From Daphnia carinata (taxonomy: Eukaryota; Arthropoda; Branchiopoda; Diplostraca; Daphniidae), in contig NC_081333.1 in NCBI RefSeq assembly GCF_022539665.2, forward strand, positions 12,708,971 through 12,772,970: a DNA stretch of 64,000 nt, given 5' to 3'. Below are positions 49,791 to 59,335 of this stretch, piece after piece (the stretch's first letter is position 1; every line of letters begins with the position of its first letter). Below the pieces are notes generated by a model. It saw nothing but the letters and a program-made list of their open reading frames with translations. It was not told the DNA's origin and made no database searches. Made by a program: the position numbers and the translations under genes.

Positions 49791-50254
49791 ATGTTAACAA
49801 TGGCCAGCAAGTCGTTTACCATCGATCACATTCTTCACGGTCATTCTACCACCGATTCAGAGGCTTCCGTCGGCGAAACTGTTTATCCTCAGTCGCAACA
49901 TTACGTTCCTTATTGGGCGGGTGATTCTTATTGCCCGTCGTCCAGTTGGCCCGTTCAGAATCCAATGTCTGCGGCCCTTTGGCTGCCTCAACAAGGACAA
50001 CCACATCACGCTATGCCCGTCGATCTTTCAACAGGAACTCAACGTCTGTCTCACCTGCAAACGAATTCAGAGGCGGCAACGCCAAACCTGACGCCTCAAT
50101 CGTCCATGTTCAACGGCAGCAGCAATTGGATGATTCCGTCGGCGGCCATGGCCGGATGTTGGACAAGCACAAGCAGCCCTGAACTCTTGTCTTATTCCCA
50201 TCACCACGGTATTTTTGCGTCTTTCTTTCTCACGAAATCTCCCCAAGCCTGTTG

Positions 50255-50285
<31 letters not shown>

Positions 50286-52315
50286 TGGGAGTTTGTGTTG
50301 TTCTTTATTAATAGAAACTTAGTCAAGTATAAGTAAGTGAAGAAGATCCCCCCCTGTTCCCATAAAAACTAGCGGAAGAGGAAGAAAAAAAAAAAAAAAA
50401 AACTAATCGATGATGAGACATACTTGACTATGTATTATTATATATATAGATTGATCAGCGATGGGCTCTTTAAATTTCATTGTCCGTATGGTTGTTGCAG
50501 CTCAAAATGATTGACGGCCGGCTATAGGAAATTTCATTCCAGCAATGCAACGGAGATGGAGCGCATCATTTCGACTGGAACTAAAACATATCGACTAGAC
50601 GGTCGATCTGGATGAACTGATGCGTCGTTGCTATTGTGATGGAGTCGCCGCGGGGGCCGTAAAATATCGAAGGGGGGTTGTTCTCAATTCATTTATCAAT
50701 GATTCTATTACCACAGCGGGCGGCATCGTTTCTGTCCGATAAAAAAGGAAAGAAAGGCAAGCAGGAGGGATTGGCTATTGAAAAACGAGGAAGAAGAAAA
50801 CGAAACAGAAAAGAAAAAAAAAAAAATGAAACGATAATAGCCTGTCATGTACAAATAATCATAAGGGATATACATATGTATGTGGTATGTACGGGTTTAA
50901 TTCAATTTACGATGAACTCCCATCAAACCGTCAATCATAATGCCATCCGTGCGCCGTGTCCCGGCTAAAAAGCTCTGGATTGTTTGTTTTACGGGGGTTT
51001 TACCGGTAATTGGATTGCCAGCCAGCGGCTTATTGTTCTTCATCCGGTAATGTACGCCCCAGCTAAATCCATTCAATAAATCCGAACAATATTCGTTATA
51101 CGAAGCCTATATGTAATAATATGTACGAACTAATACCCGCTAAGTCAACATATATTTTTCCTATTCTAGTCTTTCAATCGATCTCATACTCCCGATTCTA
51201 TACTTCTATTCATTCATTTGTTTTGTTTTTTTCCCCATTTTATTTAGTTTAAACATGTTTTTTGCGGTTTCCTTTGTTTTGAAATTTTCTGATGGCTAAA
51301 ATCCAATGCAGGTTTATCAACGCCATTGACTTCCACATCAATCCCTTCGCCATTCTTCTTGACTCATCAGCATCCGCATCAAGCGGCCATCCGTTTGGCT
51401 GCTGTGGCAGCCCGGCGTCATCGCCACATGCCCATTTTGCATCAACAGGCGACCAGAAAAGGCGGCCAAATCCGTTTTACTCACCGCCAAAGTCATTGCT
51501 TGGAAGAGACCTTCAGTTCGACCCGTTATTTAACGCCCGGCCAACGCAGAGCGCTGGCCAATAAACTTTCACTTAGCGAACGTCAGGTAAAGCTCTACTT
51601 CCAATTCCAGTTGCATCACATGACTAAACAAATCATTTTGAAAAAAAAAAATATATAAAGGTGAAAACGTGGTTCCAAAATCGACGAGCCAAGTGGCGCC
51701 GAAGTCGCAAGGTATGGTGTCCCTTATTTTCAATTAAATCCTTTGGTAGTCGATGAAACATTTGAGTCCTACGCGTTATCCTTATGAGTTACCTTATACG
51801 TTTCCTGCTCCTACGTTTACACCCCAAAAGAATGAAGATACTATTTAAAAACAAACGGCATAACCTAATAGCATCGAGTAACTTCACAGGATATGACAAG
51901 TCAACCGTTAATAAGTTCACGTCTTATTACGTGTAACGTCTTATTACGTGTTGCGTAACATGATCTGTTGTGAGCCAGCTAGTATTCGTTGATTTAAAAT
52001 AAGTTACCCAGTTTTTCACCTTCTTTTTGAAGTAGGTTAATAGCCAATTATAGCCTAGGCTTTATACCGCCTTTGTTTGCGCTTACTCTTGTTATTCAAT
52101 TCCAGGAAATAATTTTCAGAATGATAACGATAACTTCTTCGCTTTCATTATAACAGGGAGAAAAGCTTTTGATGAACGTGTTACCGAAAATCGATAACCA
52201 GGCGACAATCGACGTCTTTGACGACGAAGAGGAGGAAGACGACGACGAGTTGGAGTTTAGTAGCGAAGACGAGAAGAAGAAGCCAACTGCGATCAACAAC
52301 AAGCACAAACAGTAG
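49791..52315 (+). CDS. Hhex: Hematopoietically expressed homeobox protein (Hhex)
   Basis: Exons 49791-50208, 51312-51586, 51661-51711 and 52157-52315 join in frame to 300 residues from ATG 49791; ATG 49800 has the better context (297 residues). The homeodomain is residues 188-247, with RKGGQIRF at its start and VKTWFQNRRAKWRR in helix 3. KGGQ(I/V)RF is a Hhex hallmark. An eh1-like repressor motif, FTIDHILH, lies at the extreme N-terminus, as expected for Hhex (FxIxxIL). The C-terminus is short and acidic (DDEEEEDDDE near residue 272). Family role: nuclear transcriptional repressor in endoderm and other lineages. Introns are 1103, 74 and 445 nt. The second splits the homeobox between residues 44 and 45, leaving a 51-nt exon for helix 3. 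The last exon was chosen by phase, a good acceptor and the acidic tail. Confidence 0.9.
50255..50281. repeat. CT microsatellite just inside Hhex intron 1
   Basis: About 13 CT units starting some 46 nt after the exon 1 donor at 50208/50209. It is a pyrimidine tract on the coding strand. It is too far from any acceptor to act as a splice tract for this intron and is best treated as simple sequence. Confidence 0.9.
51919..51951. repeat. 17-bp tandem duplication in Hhex intron 3
   Basis: The word ACGTCTTATTACGTGT occurs at 51919-51934 and again at 51936-51951, a two-unit tandem repeat with a 17-bp period. It lies in the only mid-sized intron of Hhex. Each unit holds two ACGT cores. Confidence 0.8.
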
Positions 52316-53149
52316 TCAATTGGATTTTCAGGTTCAACTGATGACATCCAACAGAGAAGTGTGTGCTGACTCCGAAGGTGAACGCAACCACTTCACGCTA
52401 AACGGAACCCCATGACTTCGGGGGACAGAGAAACGATTAGAAGGCACTTTTTCTTTCTTAAATGCGGCATGGCAAATCTCCACGTCGTTTCACTCCGGCC
52501 ATGTCGCCCTTCTATATAGAAACAGTGTCGTATGCGAAGCTCTTCGGAGGACCAGTATAAATAAGGCTACCATATATCGGCCTGCTGAAAACACGAGAAT
52601 GGCTTCAGTTGTATCGTACAAGACGACGGTGGGGGAGAAAGCCACCACCAGTCAAACTGATAGAAGACCTAGTTGTGTCATGTGTAACGGGTAAAACCTG
52701 TTTTTTTTTGTATTTTTATTTTTTTGCATGAGAGTTGTCGTAAAAGCTCAAACAGCTTTTACACTCGAAAATAAACACGAGGTATTGCCTCCCCGCTACT
52801 CACGCCCACCCAACTTATCACTCTCAACAAGGCTTCCATATTTACCCTATTATAAACCCTGTACAGACGTATTCAAATAGTGATCAATGTCAATTTTGAA
52901 AAGATCATCTGTGATAATTGTATTCGTTAATACATGTTTCAAACAACATATTTTGCAACGTCTACTCACTGCATTTTCATTTATTTCTGCATTTACATTG
53001 CGTTCGCAGCTGCCATAAAAATTGAATCACGCCTATTCGATTCAGAAGAAATATGTGATTCATTTTGCTAGTGGATTGAAATTTTTTATCATTTCGTTAA
53101 GAAAAAAAGTATCCCTTTGCGATCCCTTTGCGATTCGGTTTGAGTGGTT
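52316..53149. other. Hhex 3' flank
   Basis: About 830 nt with no second gene. It should contain the Hhex 3' UTR; an AATAAA word occurs near 52770. A short tandem pair of GATCCCTTTGC-like units lies near 53110-53135. The stretch ends where the inverted-repeat element begins. Confidence 0.6.
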
Positions 53150-53448
53150 TTATATGGCAATCCGTTTTACCCAAAACAAAAATAAAAAGCATTGGCCTTT
53201 TTTTTCTGTTTCACTGCTATCGCCATCTATCTGTCACGTTTCTAGTTAATTCTCTACATACACTGACCGAAAAAAATTTTAAGCCTGATTAAATAAGCCC
53301 GACTAAATGAGCCCGACTTTCTGTTTTTTACGGTTAATTCAAAAAGTAGAAGCCTGATATAAAATTATACCCCATTTTCGTGATCAGCGATCAATTTCGA
53401 ATCGGAATAATGTATTTTTAATGAAATCTAGGATTTGAAGAAAATTGT

Positions 53449-53480
53449 AAAAGTGAGAAGGCTATAGCCTTCTCACTTTT
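53449..53480. repeat. 32-bp perfect palindrome, left arm
   Basis: 16 bases followed immediately by their reverse complement, centre between 53464 and 53465 (core GGCTATAGCC). It lies inside the left arm of the fold-back element and is repeated identically in the right arm. Confidence 0.9.
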
Positions 53481-53626
53481 TCAATTTTGGCAAAATTTTA
53501 GATTTCGCTTTAAATACATGGTTTCGATGCAGAATTGAACCAGCGTCACGTATATGAGGGCTGTTTTCTCGTGGGACTCATAGTTTTTGAATAAAACGTA
53601 AAAAACGGTGAAGTTGGGTCGAAAAA

Positions 53627-53642
53627 ATAAGCCCGGGCTTAT
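53627..53642. repeat. 16-bp palindrome ATAAGCCCGGGCTTAT, left arm
   Basis: Perfect palindrome in the left arm of the fold-back element, matched by an identical copy at 54111-54126. Around it the words AGCCCGAC/GTCGGGCT recur several times in both orientations. Confidence 0.85.
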
Positions 53643-53799
53643 ATTGTCGGGCTTGAATTTTTTTCCTATTAAAAAACAATAGCATTAAATCTAAATAACT
53701 ATAGATAACTCTGATTCAAAATTTAACAAGGAACACGAAAATGAAATTTGTTTTTACGTAGCGTTAATGGTTTTTGAATTATCAAAGAAGTTTGATGTG

Positions 53800-53984
53800 T
53801 CACCCTAGCGCTGTAGCGTACTGGCGCGCTAGTAATGGTTTCGATTCGCCCACGCACTAATTTTTTATTTTAGATTATTCCGATTTGAAATTGATCACTA
53901 ACCACGAAAATGGGGTATATTTTAATATTAGGCTTCTACTTTTTTAATTAACCGTAAAATTATTACTCAGATTACTCCAAAACT
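53800..53984. repeat. Loop of the fold-back element with a third partial unit
   Basis: The unpaired centre contains, at about 53877-53960, another copy of an arm segment in the same orientation as 54346-54425 (shared core ACGAAAATGGGGTATATTTT). Just before it, about 53815-53855, is a GC-richer piece with tRNA-like words (TAGCGTACTGGCGCG and GGTTTCGATTCGCCC), suggesting a degenerate tRNA-derived insert or chance. Confidence 0.6.
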
Positions 53985-54110
53985 ATAAGCTCTACGTAAA
54001 AACAAATTCAATTTTCGTGCTCCTTGGTTAATTTTGAATCAGAATCATCTATAGTTATCTAGATTTAATGCTATTGTTTTTTAATAGCAAAAAAATTTAA
54101 GCCCGACAAT

Positions 54111-54126
54111 ATAAGCCCGGGCTTAT
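54111..54126. repeat. 16-bp palindrome ATAAGCCCGGGCTTAT, right arm
   Basis: Right-arm counterpart of the palindrome at 53627-53642, identical over its full 16 bases. Confidence 0.85.
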
Positions 54127-54272
54127 TTTTTAACCCAATTTTTACCGTTTTTTACGTTTTATGCAAAAACTATGAGTCCCACGAGAAAACAGCTCTAATA
54201 TTCGTGATGCCCGTTCAATTCTGCATCGAAACCATGTATTTAAAGCGAAATCTAAAATTTTGCCAAAATTGA

Positions 54273-54304
54273 AAAAGTGAGAAGGCTATAGCCTTCTCAC
54301 TTTT
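54273..54304. repeat. 32-bp perfect palindrome, right arm
   Basis: Right-arm counterpart of the palindrome at 53449-53480, identical in sequence and still perfectly self-complementary, although flanking arm positions have diverged. Confidence 0.9.
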
Positions 54305-54775
54305 ACAATTTTCTTCAAATCCTAGATTTCATTTAAAAAACATTATTCCGATTCGAAATTGATCGCTGATCACGAAAATGGGGTATATTTTTATATCAGG
54401 CTTCTACTTTTTGAATTAACCGTAAAAAACAGAAAGTCGGACTTATTTAGTCGGGCTACAAAAATATTTCGATCAGTGAGAGAATTAACTAGAAACCTGA
54501 CCGTTAGATGGCGATAGCAGTAAAACAGAAAAAAAAGGTCAATATCTTTTATTTTGGGTAAAACGGATTGCCATATGCCATAAATATTTTTTATTTTTGT
54601 TTTGGGTAAAACGGATTGCCATACTTAAGCTGCAAAAGCTCGTCGTAACTGTTGCACCTGTCATAATTACCACTGTCTGGTATATACATACAGCCTGGAA
54701 TAGTTTGACGATTTTTTAAAATATCTTTTTGGTTTTTTTTCACGAAGTCACACATCTCATATTTTAGCGCTTAAA

Positions 54776-55108
54776 ATGGATAGGGATTGCTTAGGTTGTA
54801 GGCTTATCAGTGGTTCAGGTACAAATTACACTACAGTGAAATGTATTTATGTGAATTTTCTTTTTTAACAGTATATAAGTCACAGGTTTGATTGGAGCAG
54901 CTGCATATATTGCACACCATTCCAATAAATCACAACATAAGTGGAGCCGAATTGTTATGCAACTTGTCAGCATTGGTATGATTTTTTTTTTCAGTTTTCA
55001 GTAGCTGGCATTGCAAGATTTTCTCCTTCCCTAGGATTTGCATCAGTAGGTTCAGCAAGACTTCTGAATATATACCCATTTAACATCACTCACAACAGCA
55101 AGCATTGA
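54776..55108 (+). CDS. DMAC1: Small DMAC1/TMEM261-like protein (DUF4536 type), 68 aa
   Basis: Three exons, 54776-54818, 54886-54975 and 55035-55108, with introns of 67 and 59 nt, join in frame to 68 residues. The product begins MDRDCLGCRLISGSGLIGAA, continues into two hydrophobic stretches (about residues 11-25 and 39-57) and has ARLLNIYPF near the end. The CxxC pair at residues 5 and 8 with SG and G-rich membrane segment resembles human DMAC1, a mitochondrial inner-membrane factor for complex I distal-arm assembly. The second acceptor (CTTCCCTAG at 55034) was chosen over a nearer TTTCAG that would leave a 26-nt intron. The gene is tail to tail with RTRAF, with 72 nt between stop codons. The family call is from recall of the motif, not a search. 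Confidence 0.62.
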
Positions 55109-55180
55109 GAATCCAAATAAGAGAACAGGGATGGTTGAAAAGATTCATAAATGTGTCATATTGGCCAGGAGAAAATACAC

Positions 55181-56021
55181 TCAATATCCAACTTTACCAA
55201 GCTTAGTGTCAGTTTTAGGATTAGCTGTTAAGGCTTGTACACATACAAGACATTCATTAATTCTGGTTTGGAGCTCTCTTAGGTCATGGATGAACAGATA
55301 ACGAAGGAGATTAGCAGCATTGCTAACATTAGGAGACTTTAAGTCCAAGCCAAAGCTGATGTTATCAAACTGAACAGGATTTCCAAGGTCTCGTGCTATT
55401 GAAGAGGCTTTCAAGGCATCTTTGCTGAACTTTTCTTGGATCAAATTACAAACACCTTCTAATGTCATAAGATGATCAGGATGCCTTGGCACTTGAAGTA
55501 TGTTAGCCAAATCATTGACTCCAGATTTGAAACTGTCACTCTCAACTACACATAAAGAATATTAGTAAGAAGGATACATATAAATTATACAAGTTCTTAC
55601 AGTCTAAGTTGTCAAGTGGGTTCAGTTTCTGATGAATTGGTTCCTGAGTCTTTGGATTAGCATTGTAACTTTCTGGGTTTTCGTTGTACTCAAGCTGTAC
55701 TGCTAGCCCAAGAAGCCAATCTAAAATTTCAGGCCTTGTTCCTTTTGGGAAAGGGCAATCAAGGTCAGTCATATATTGCACAAAAGCTAGATTCCACTGT
55801 ATAGCAGTTGTGTTTCTAAGTAGTTCTCTGTCTTCAATCTTATAACGGCGGATTTTTTGATCTTCCAGCCACACGATTGTGCTTCGAAATTGATTTTCAT
55901 CTAGAAAGTATGATCTGTTAACTGTGGAAAAGAAAATAAACAATTTTAAAGAACATATACCGGCTGTGTTTAAAGTATCCGGATTAGGGAAGCCAAGAGC
56001 TTGCAATTTACGCTTGAACAT
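55181..56021 (-). CDS. RTRAF: RTRAF (hCLE/C14orf166) RNA-binding factor
   Basis: Exons on the minus strand are 56021-55961, 55900-55601 and 55545-55181 (introns 60 and 55 nt), giving 241 residues; human RTRAF has 244. Seen: MFKRKLQAL at the start, IVWLEDQKIRRYKIEDR, DWLLGLAVQLEY and the C-terminal RELQTRINECLV...PKTDTKLGKVG, all diagnostic of the family (RLL-motif protein). Family role: subunit of the RTCB/DDX1/FAM98B tRNA-splicing ligase complex, shuttling between nucleus and cytoplasm and influencing RNA polymerase II transcription and RNA transport. The first intron has two possible acceptors 21 nt apart. The one at 55901 restores the family alignment (LNTADENQFRS) and gives an ordinary intron length; the other would add seven residues and imply a 39-nt intron. 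Confidence 0.95.
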
Positions 56022-56566
56022 TTTGAACAGATCTGAGTTTAAAAATTTGGAGGCCTAGAATGTTTGAAAAGAAGTTCACAGTATTTTATCCAGTTGTTTC
56101 TTAGTTATTCGAAATAAGAAATAATTGATATGATATGATAAAAAACGAAATAAACGTACTAAACGCGTAAACAGGTTATCGGAATCGTTGTGCTAGAAAA
56201 TTCGTCTGCTGGTTTCCATTGCCAAATTAGAAAAAAACTTTCTGCTTAATCATTTACGATCTACGAATTACGAAACTTTGATTAGTCGATTACTAGGACT
56301 GGAAATTTGAAAATGAGTAAGTTTGAAACATTGAAACATTAAACGTTAAAATTCTTTCCCGCTTTTTTTCACAGCAAACCGTCTATTAACTTATGAGATC
56401 AACACCATTAAAAAAAGGATAAACGACTAACGAGGTAACGACATAAAATAAAACAATTACCAGTAGGTTTCTAAGGTTGCTACATAATACTGTTGACGAA
56501 ATACGGAGAGGAAAAATCACAACAAACGTTGTTAAATACTGAACATGGGCGATAACCGGTTAGATT
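56022..56566. other. Spacer between RTRAF and the acetyl-CoA hydrolase gene
   Basis: 545 nt between two minus-strand genes. It should hold the RTRAF promoter and 5' UTR near 56022 and the hydrolase 3' UTR near 56566. A/T-rich, with no coding signal on either strand. Confidence 0.6.
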
Positions 56567-58360
56567 TTAAGGGGACGGCATGCAGTTTAGACGCTCAAAA
56601 GCAGCTTTCTCCAGTTCTTCTCGATGATCCGGATGGGCGATGCGAATTAGTTCGAATGCGCGTTGGCGCAAGTTTTTACCGAACAAATTTGTATAACCGT
56701 ATTCGGTTACAACATAATGGACGTGCGCACGGGTGGTAACAATTCCAGCTCCTATTTTCGTAGTAACGTAGATTAAACATTGGGTTTGAAAAACGTTATT
56801 AAACGGTAGAATTCAATGAGCTGTAATACCTTGTTTCAAAAATGGAACAATTTTGGATTCGCCCTTTTTGGTGCTAGACGGTAATGCCAAAATTGGCTTA
56901 CCACCATCTGGACAAATAGCTGCTCCACGTAGAAAATCAACCTGTCCACCGACACCTAGTAAATCCATAATTACTGCTTAAAATTTTCTATTAAAGGCCT
57001 CTTTGATAAACGTCTTACCAGAATACATTCTAGTTCCAATGGAGTCGCTTACAACTTGACCGGTTAAATCAATCTCGATGCACGAATTGATGGCTGTAAC
57101 CTTGGGATTTTGAGCGATCAATGAAGACGAATTAACCCATTGGACGTCACCCATAACTGCAAGTTAATGTTGAAAGCTCTTTGTTAATAAAGAATTCTAC
57201 GTGAGTATGCGAATTGAGTACCTATGAATGGGTTGTTGTCAAGAAAATCGTAAAGCCTTCGGGACCCCAGACAGAAACTACCCACAATCTTGCCAGGTAG
57301 TATCTTTTTTTGGGCATTAGTGATGCAACCAGCTTCAACTAAATCCACCACACCATCACTAAACATTTCCGAGTGTATTCCCAGATCGGTATGGCTCTTT
57401 AGCGACGAAAGTACGGCGTCAGGGATATTCCCAATACCTGGATAATTCAACTGAGAAATAAAGAAAAGAACTCACTTTTGTAGCAAACAAAGAAAAAAGA
57501 AAGCTACCCATTTGTAGCGTGGCCCCATTATCAACCAGATTGTCGGCAATCAATCGACCAATTGCGTTTTCGATTGGACTGATTTTTGCTGGAGGTCTTT
57601 GTGGAAGCTCTTCATCTACGTTGACGATGCAGTCCAAATGGGAAACGTGGATTGTCCCATCACCAAAGGTTCTCGGAATTTTTGGATTAATTTGGCCTAT
57701 GATGTACTTGGCATTTTTTACGGCAGACCGCGTCACGTCCACACTGGGACCAAAGCTGCAGAAACCATGCTGATCAGGCGGAGAAACCTAAAAATAACAC
57801 TCTCACTTAAGTTCTCATTATATTGTTGTAATAGTTATTTTCTTACATTGATTAGGGCAACATCTAGTTGAATGATCTTCCGCTGAAACAACAGTGGTAT
57901 CTCAGAGAGAAAGATGGGTACAAAATCAGCCCTACCAGTGTTGACTGCCTCCCTAGCATTGGCACCAATGAAGAAGGAATTATCACGGAATATGCCTGAA
58001 AAAAAAAAAAGATTGATACCATTTATGCAAACACAATTGCAAGAATATTGAGGTGTTGAGTTTACCACTGTACTCTGGTTTCAAGTACTCCATTGCTCCT
58101 TCAATATGGATGTGACATACTGTGACTCTCTCCAGTCTATTTTGCTTTCCATGGTTAGCTAATGCAGCTAGAAGCTTTGATGGAGTAGCTGCTGCGCTGT
58201 GAACAAAAATGTTGTCACCAGACTTGACAACCTTTATGGCATCTTCTGCAGAAGCAGTGATTGGTGCTCGTGGCAATGGATGAAACGGTTCAGTAGCATA
58301 AGTATAATACTTCCTTATAATTTCATTTTTAAATCTTCTAAAAACACCGCTAAGATGCAT
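56567..58360 (-). CDS. Mitochondrial acetyl-CoA hydrolase / 4-hydroxybutyrate CoA-transferase-like enzyme
   Basis: Seven minus-strand exons, 58360-58066, 57995-57847, 57787-57508, 57437-57222, 57156-57019, 56955-56830 and 56751-56567, join in frame to 462 residues (introns 59 to 78 nt). ATG 58360 begins MHLSGVFRRFKNEIIRKYY, an Arg/Lys-rich, acid-poor leader that suits mitochondrial import. Recognised segments: INVSPPDQHGFCSLGPSVD, MGIGNIPDAVLSSL, GIHSEMFSDG (Glu at about residue 265, the likely active-site glutamate), GGQVDFLRGA and VVTEYGYTNLFGK near the end. These mark the acetyl-CoA hydrolase/transferase family that includes Drosophila CG7920. Expected chemistry is thioester exchange or hydrolysis of acyl-CoA through a glutamyl-CoA intermediate. 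Whether it acts as hydrolase or transferase cannot be read from sequence. Confidence 0.93.
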
Positions 58361-59335
58361 TGTTATGATCACACGATTCACTATGGACGTCGTTAACAAA
58401 AAATGTTTGACTAGTTAAAGATCTAGGGTCTATGTGATACTACGAATTACTACAAGAATGGAACGAGATAAAAGCTAAACAGTGAGGTAAAACCAACAAC
58501 GGAAGTTCTGACTAGTAAAATTTCAAAATAATCTGTGTTCTCGGAGGCGAACCTTTGTCATTTATATAGTCACGTAGCTGTGAAAGGTTATTAAGCAGCC
58601 GGCTGATCTATTTCGAGGCCTTCACGTTTGTTTACGTCGTGGCTTGTTTCCATTAACGCTAGATGCCACTTTCTTGCAGCGGTTTTTCGATTTTTTCGAT
58701 TTTCTTCAGCCCGCTTTTTTATAAATTAATTTTCCACGAGTTCGCAAAAAACCCCACTTTTTCAGGCTATTAATTAGGCACTTGTTATTGTTTCACCATT
58801 GCTTGCTGGCACCATCTATAGGAAAAATCTTAAGTTGTAAATTACAACTTCTGATACAGACCCCCTAGTCTAGCTGCCTGTCTCCTCCCATTGTTCGTAT
58901 TCGAAATTGATTGCCGATCACGGAGAACGGGCTTATTTTGACATCGAGCTAAATAAAATTTAAAAAAGCGAAGGGAAATACCTAAAAAATGATCGAGATG
59001 ACTTGCGGAGTTGCCAAATAAACGGTCAACCATGGAGGACAAGTTGTCTATACAAAAATGGGTCAAACGGCGTTCCGTACTGTGCTCACAATTAAAAGTC
59101 GTTTTATAAATTTAGATATCAATACATTCTTTTGGTGTTTCTGCATAAAAAAGGAATATAAGTTAGTGAATACAGTTCACTGTTTAATTTTACTTTAATG
59201 TACTTCCAAAATTATATTCTTGCCCCTTTTGACTGCAATAGTGACGATTTCAGCTGCAGCGCTTTATAACCCTGCGTTTCACGGTATATTAACGTTGTTG
59301 AAACATCTTCTAAGTGGGTCGGGGCAAGCTAGTGA
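58361..59335. other. Spacer upstream of the acetyl-CoA hydrolase gene
   Basis: About 970 nt. The first 200 nt should hold the hydrolase promoter. The rest is A/T-rich with one diverged fragment of the fold-back element family near 58.9 kb. A 74-residue minus-strand frame at 58842-59066 overlaps this fragment and lacks any domain, so I do not call a gene. Confidence 0.55.
58891..58970. repeat. Diverged relative of the 53-54 kb fold-back element
   Basis: The segment ATTCGAAATTGATTGCCGAT followed by CACG resembles ATTCGAAATTGATCGCTGAT plus CACG in the right arm (about 54351-54375) and its inverted copy in the left arm. Similarity fades on both sides. It indicates the element family is dispersed locally. 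Confidence 0.5.

Larger units (their letters stand above)
53150..54625. mobile_element. Fold-back element with roughly 600-bp inverted arms
   Basis: The sequence from about 53152 to 53785 recurs as its reverse complement from about 53985 to 54580, so a transcript could fold into a long hairpin with a loop of about 200 nt. Outer ends: GGCAATCCGTTTTACCCAAA on the left, its complement on the right. A second inner boundary, CACTGACCGAAA at about 53261 and TTTCGATCAGTG at about 54466, looks like the terminal repeat of a nested DNA transposon. Each arm carries a 32-bp perfect palindrome and a 16-bp palindrome. There is no transposase frame, so it is a non-autonomous (MITE/fold-back) element. I could not define a clean target-site duplication. 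It sits between Hhex and the DMAC1-like gene. Confidence 0.8.

Noticed and set aside
54976-55001. 26-nt intron in the DMAC1-like gene ending at TTTTCAG
   Set aside because: Far too short for splicing; the acceptor at 55033-55034 gives a 59-nt intron and a better C-terminus.
56545-56739. Plus-strand 64-residue frame
   Set aside because: Antisense shadow of the last exon of the acetyl-CoA hydrolase gene.
58842-59066. 74-residue minus-strand frame upstream of the acetyl-CoA hydrolase gene
   Set aside because: It overlaps a diverged fold-back element fragment and has no protein features.
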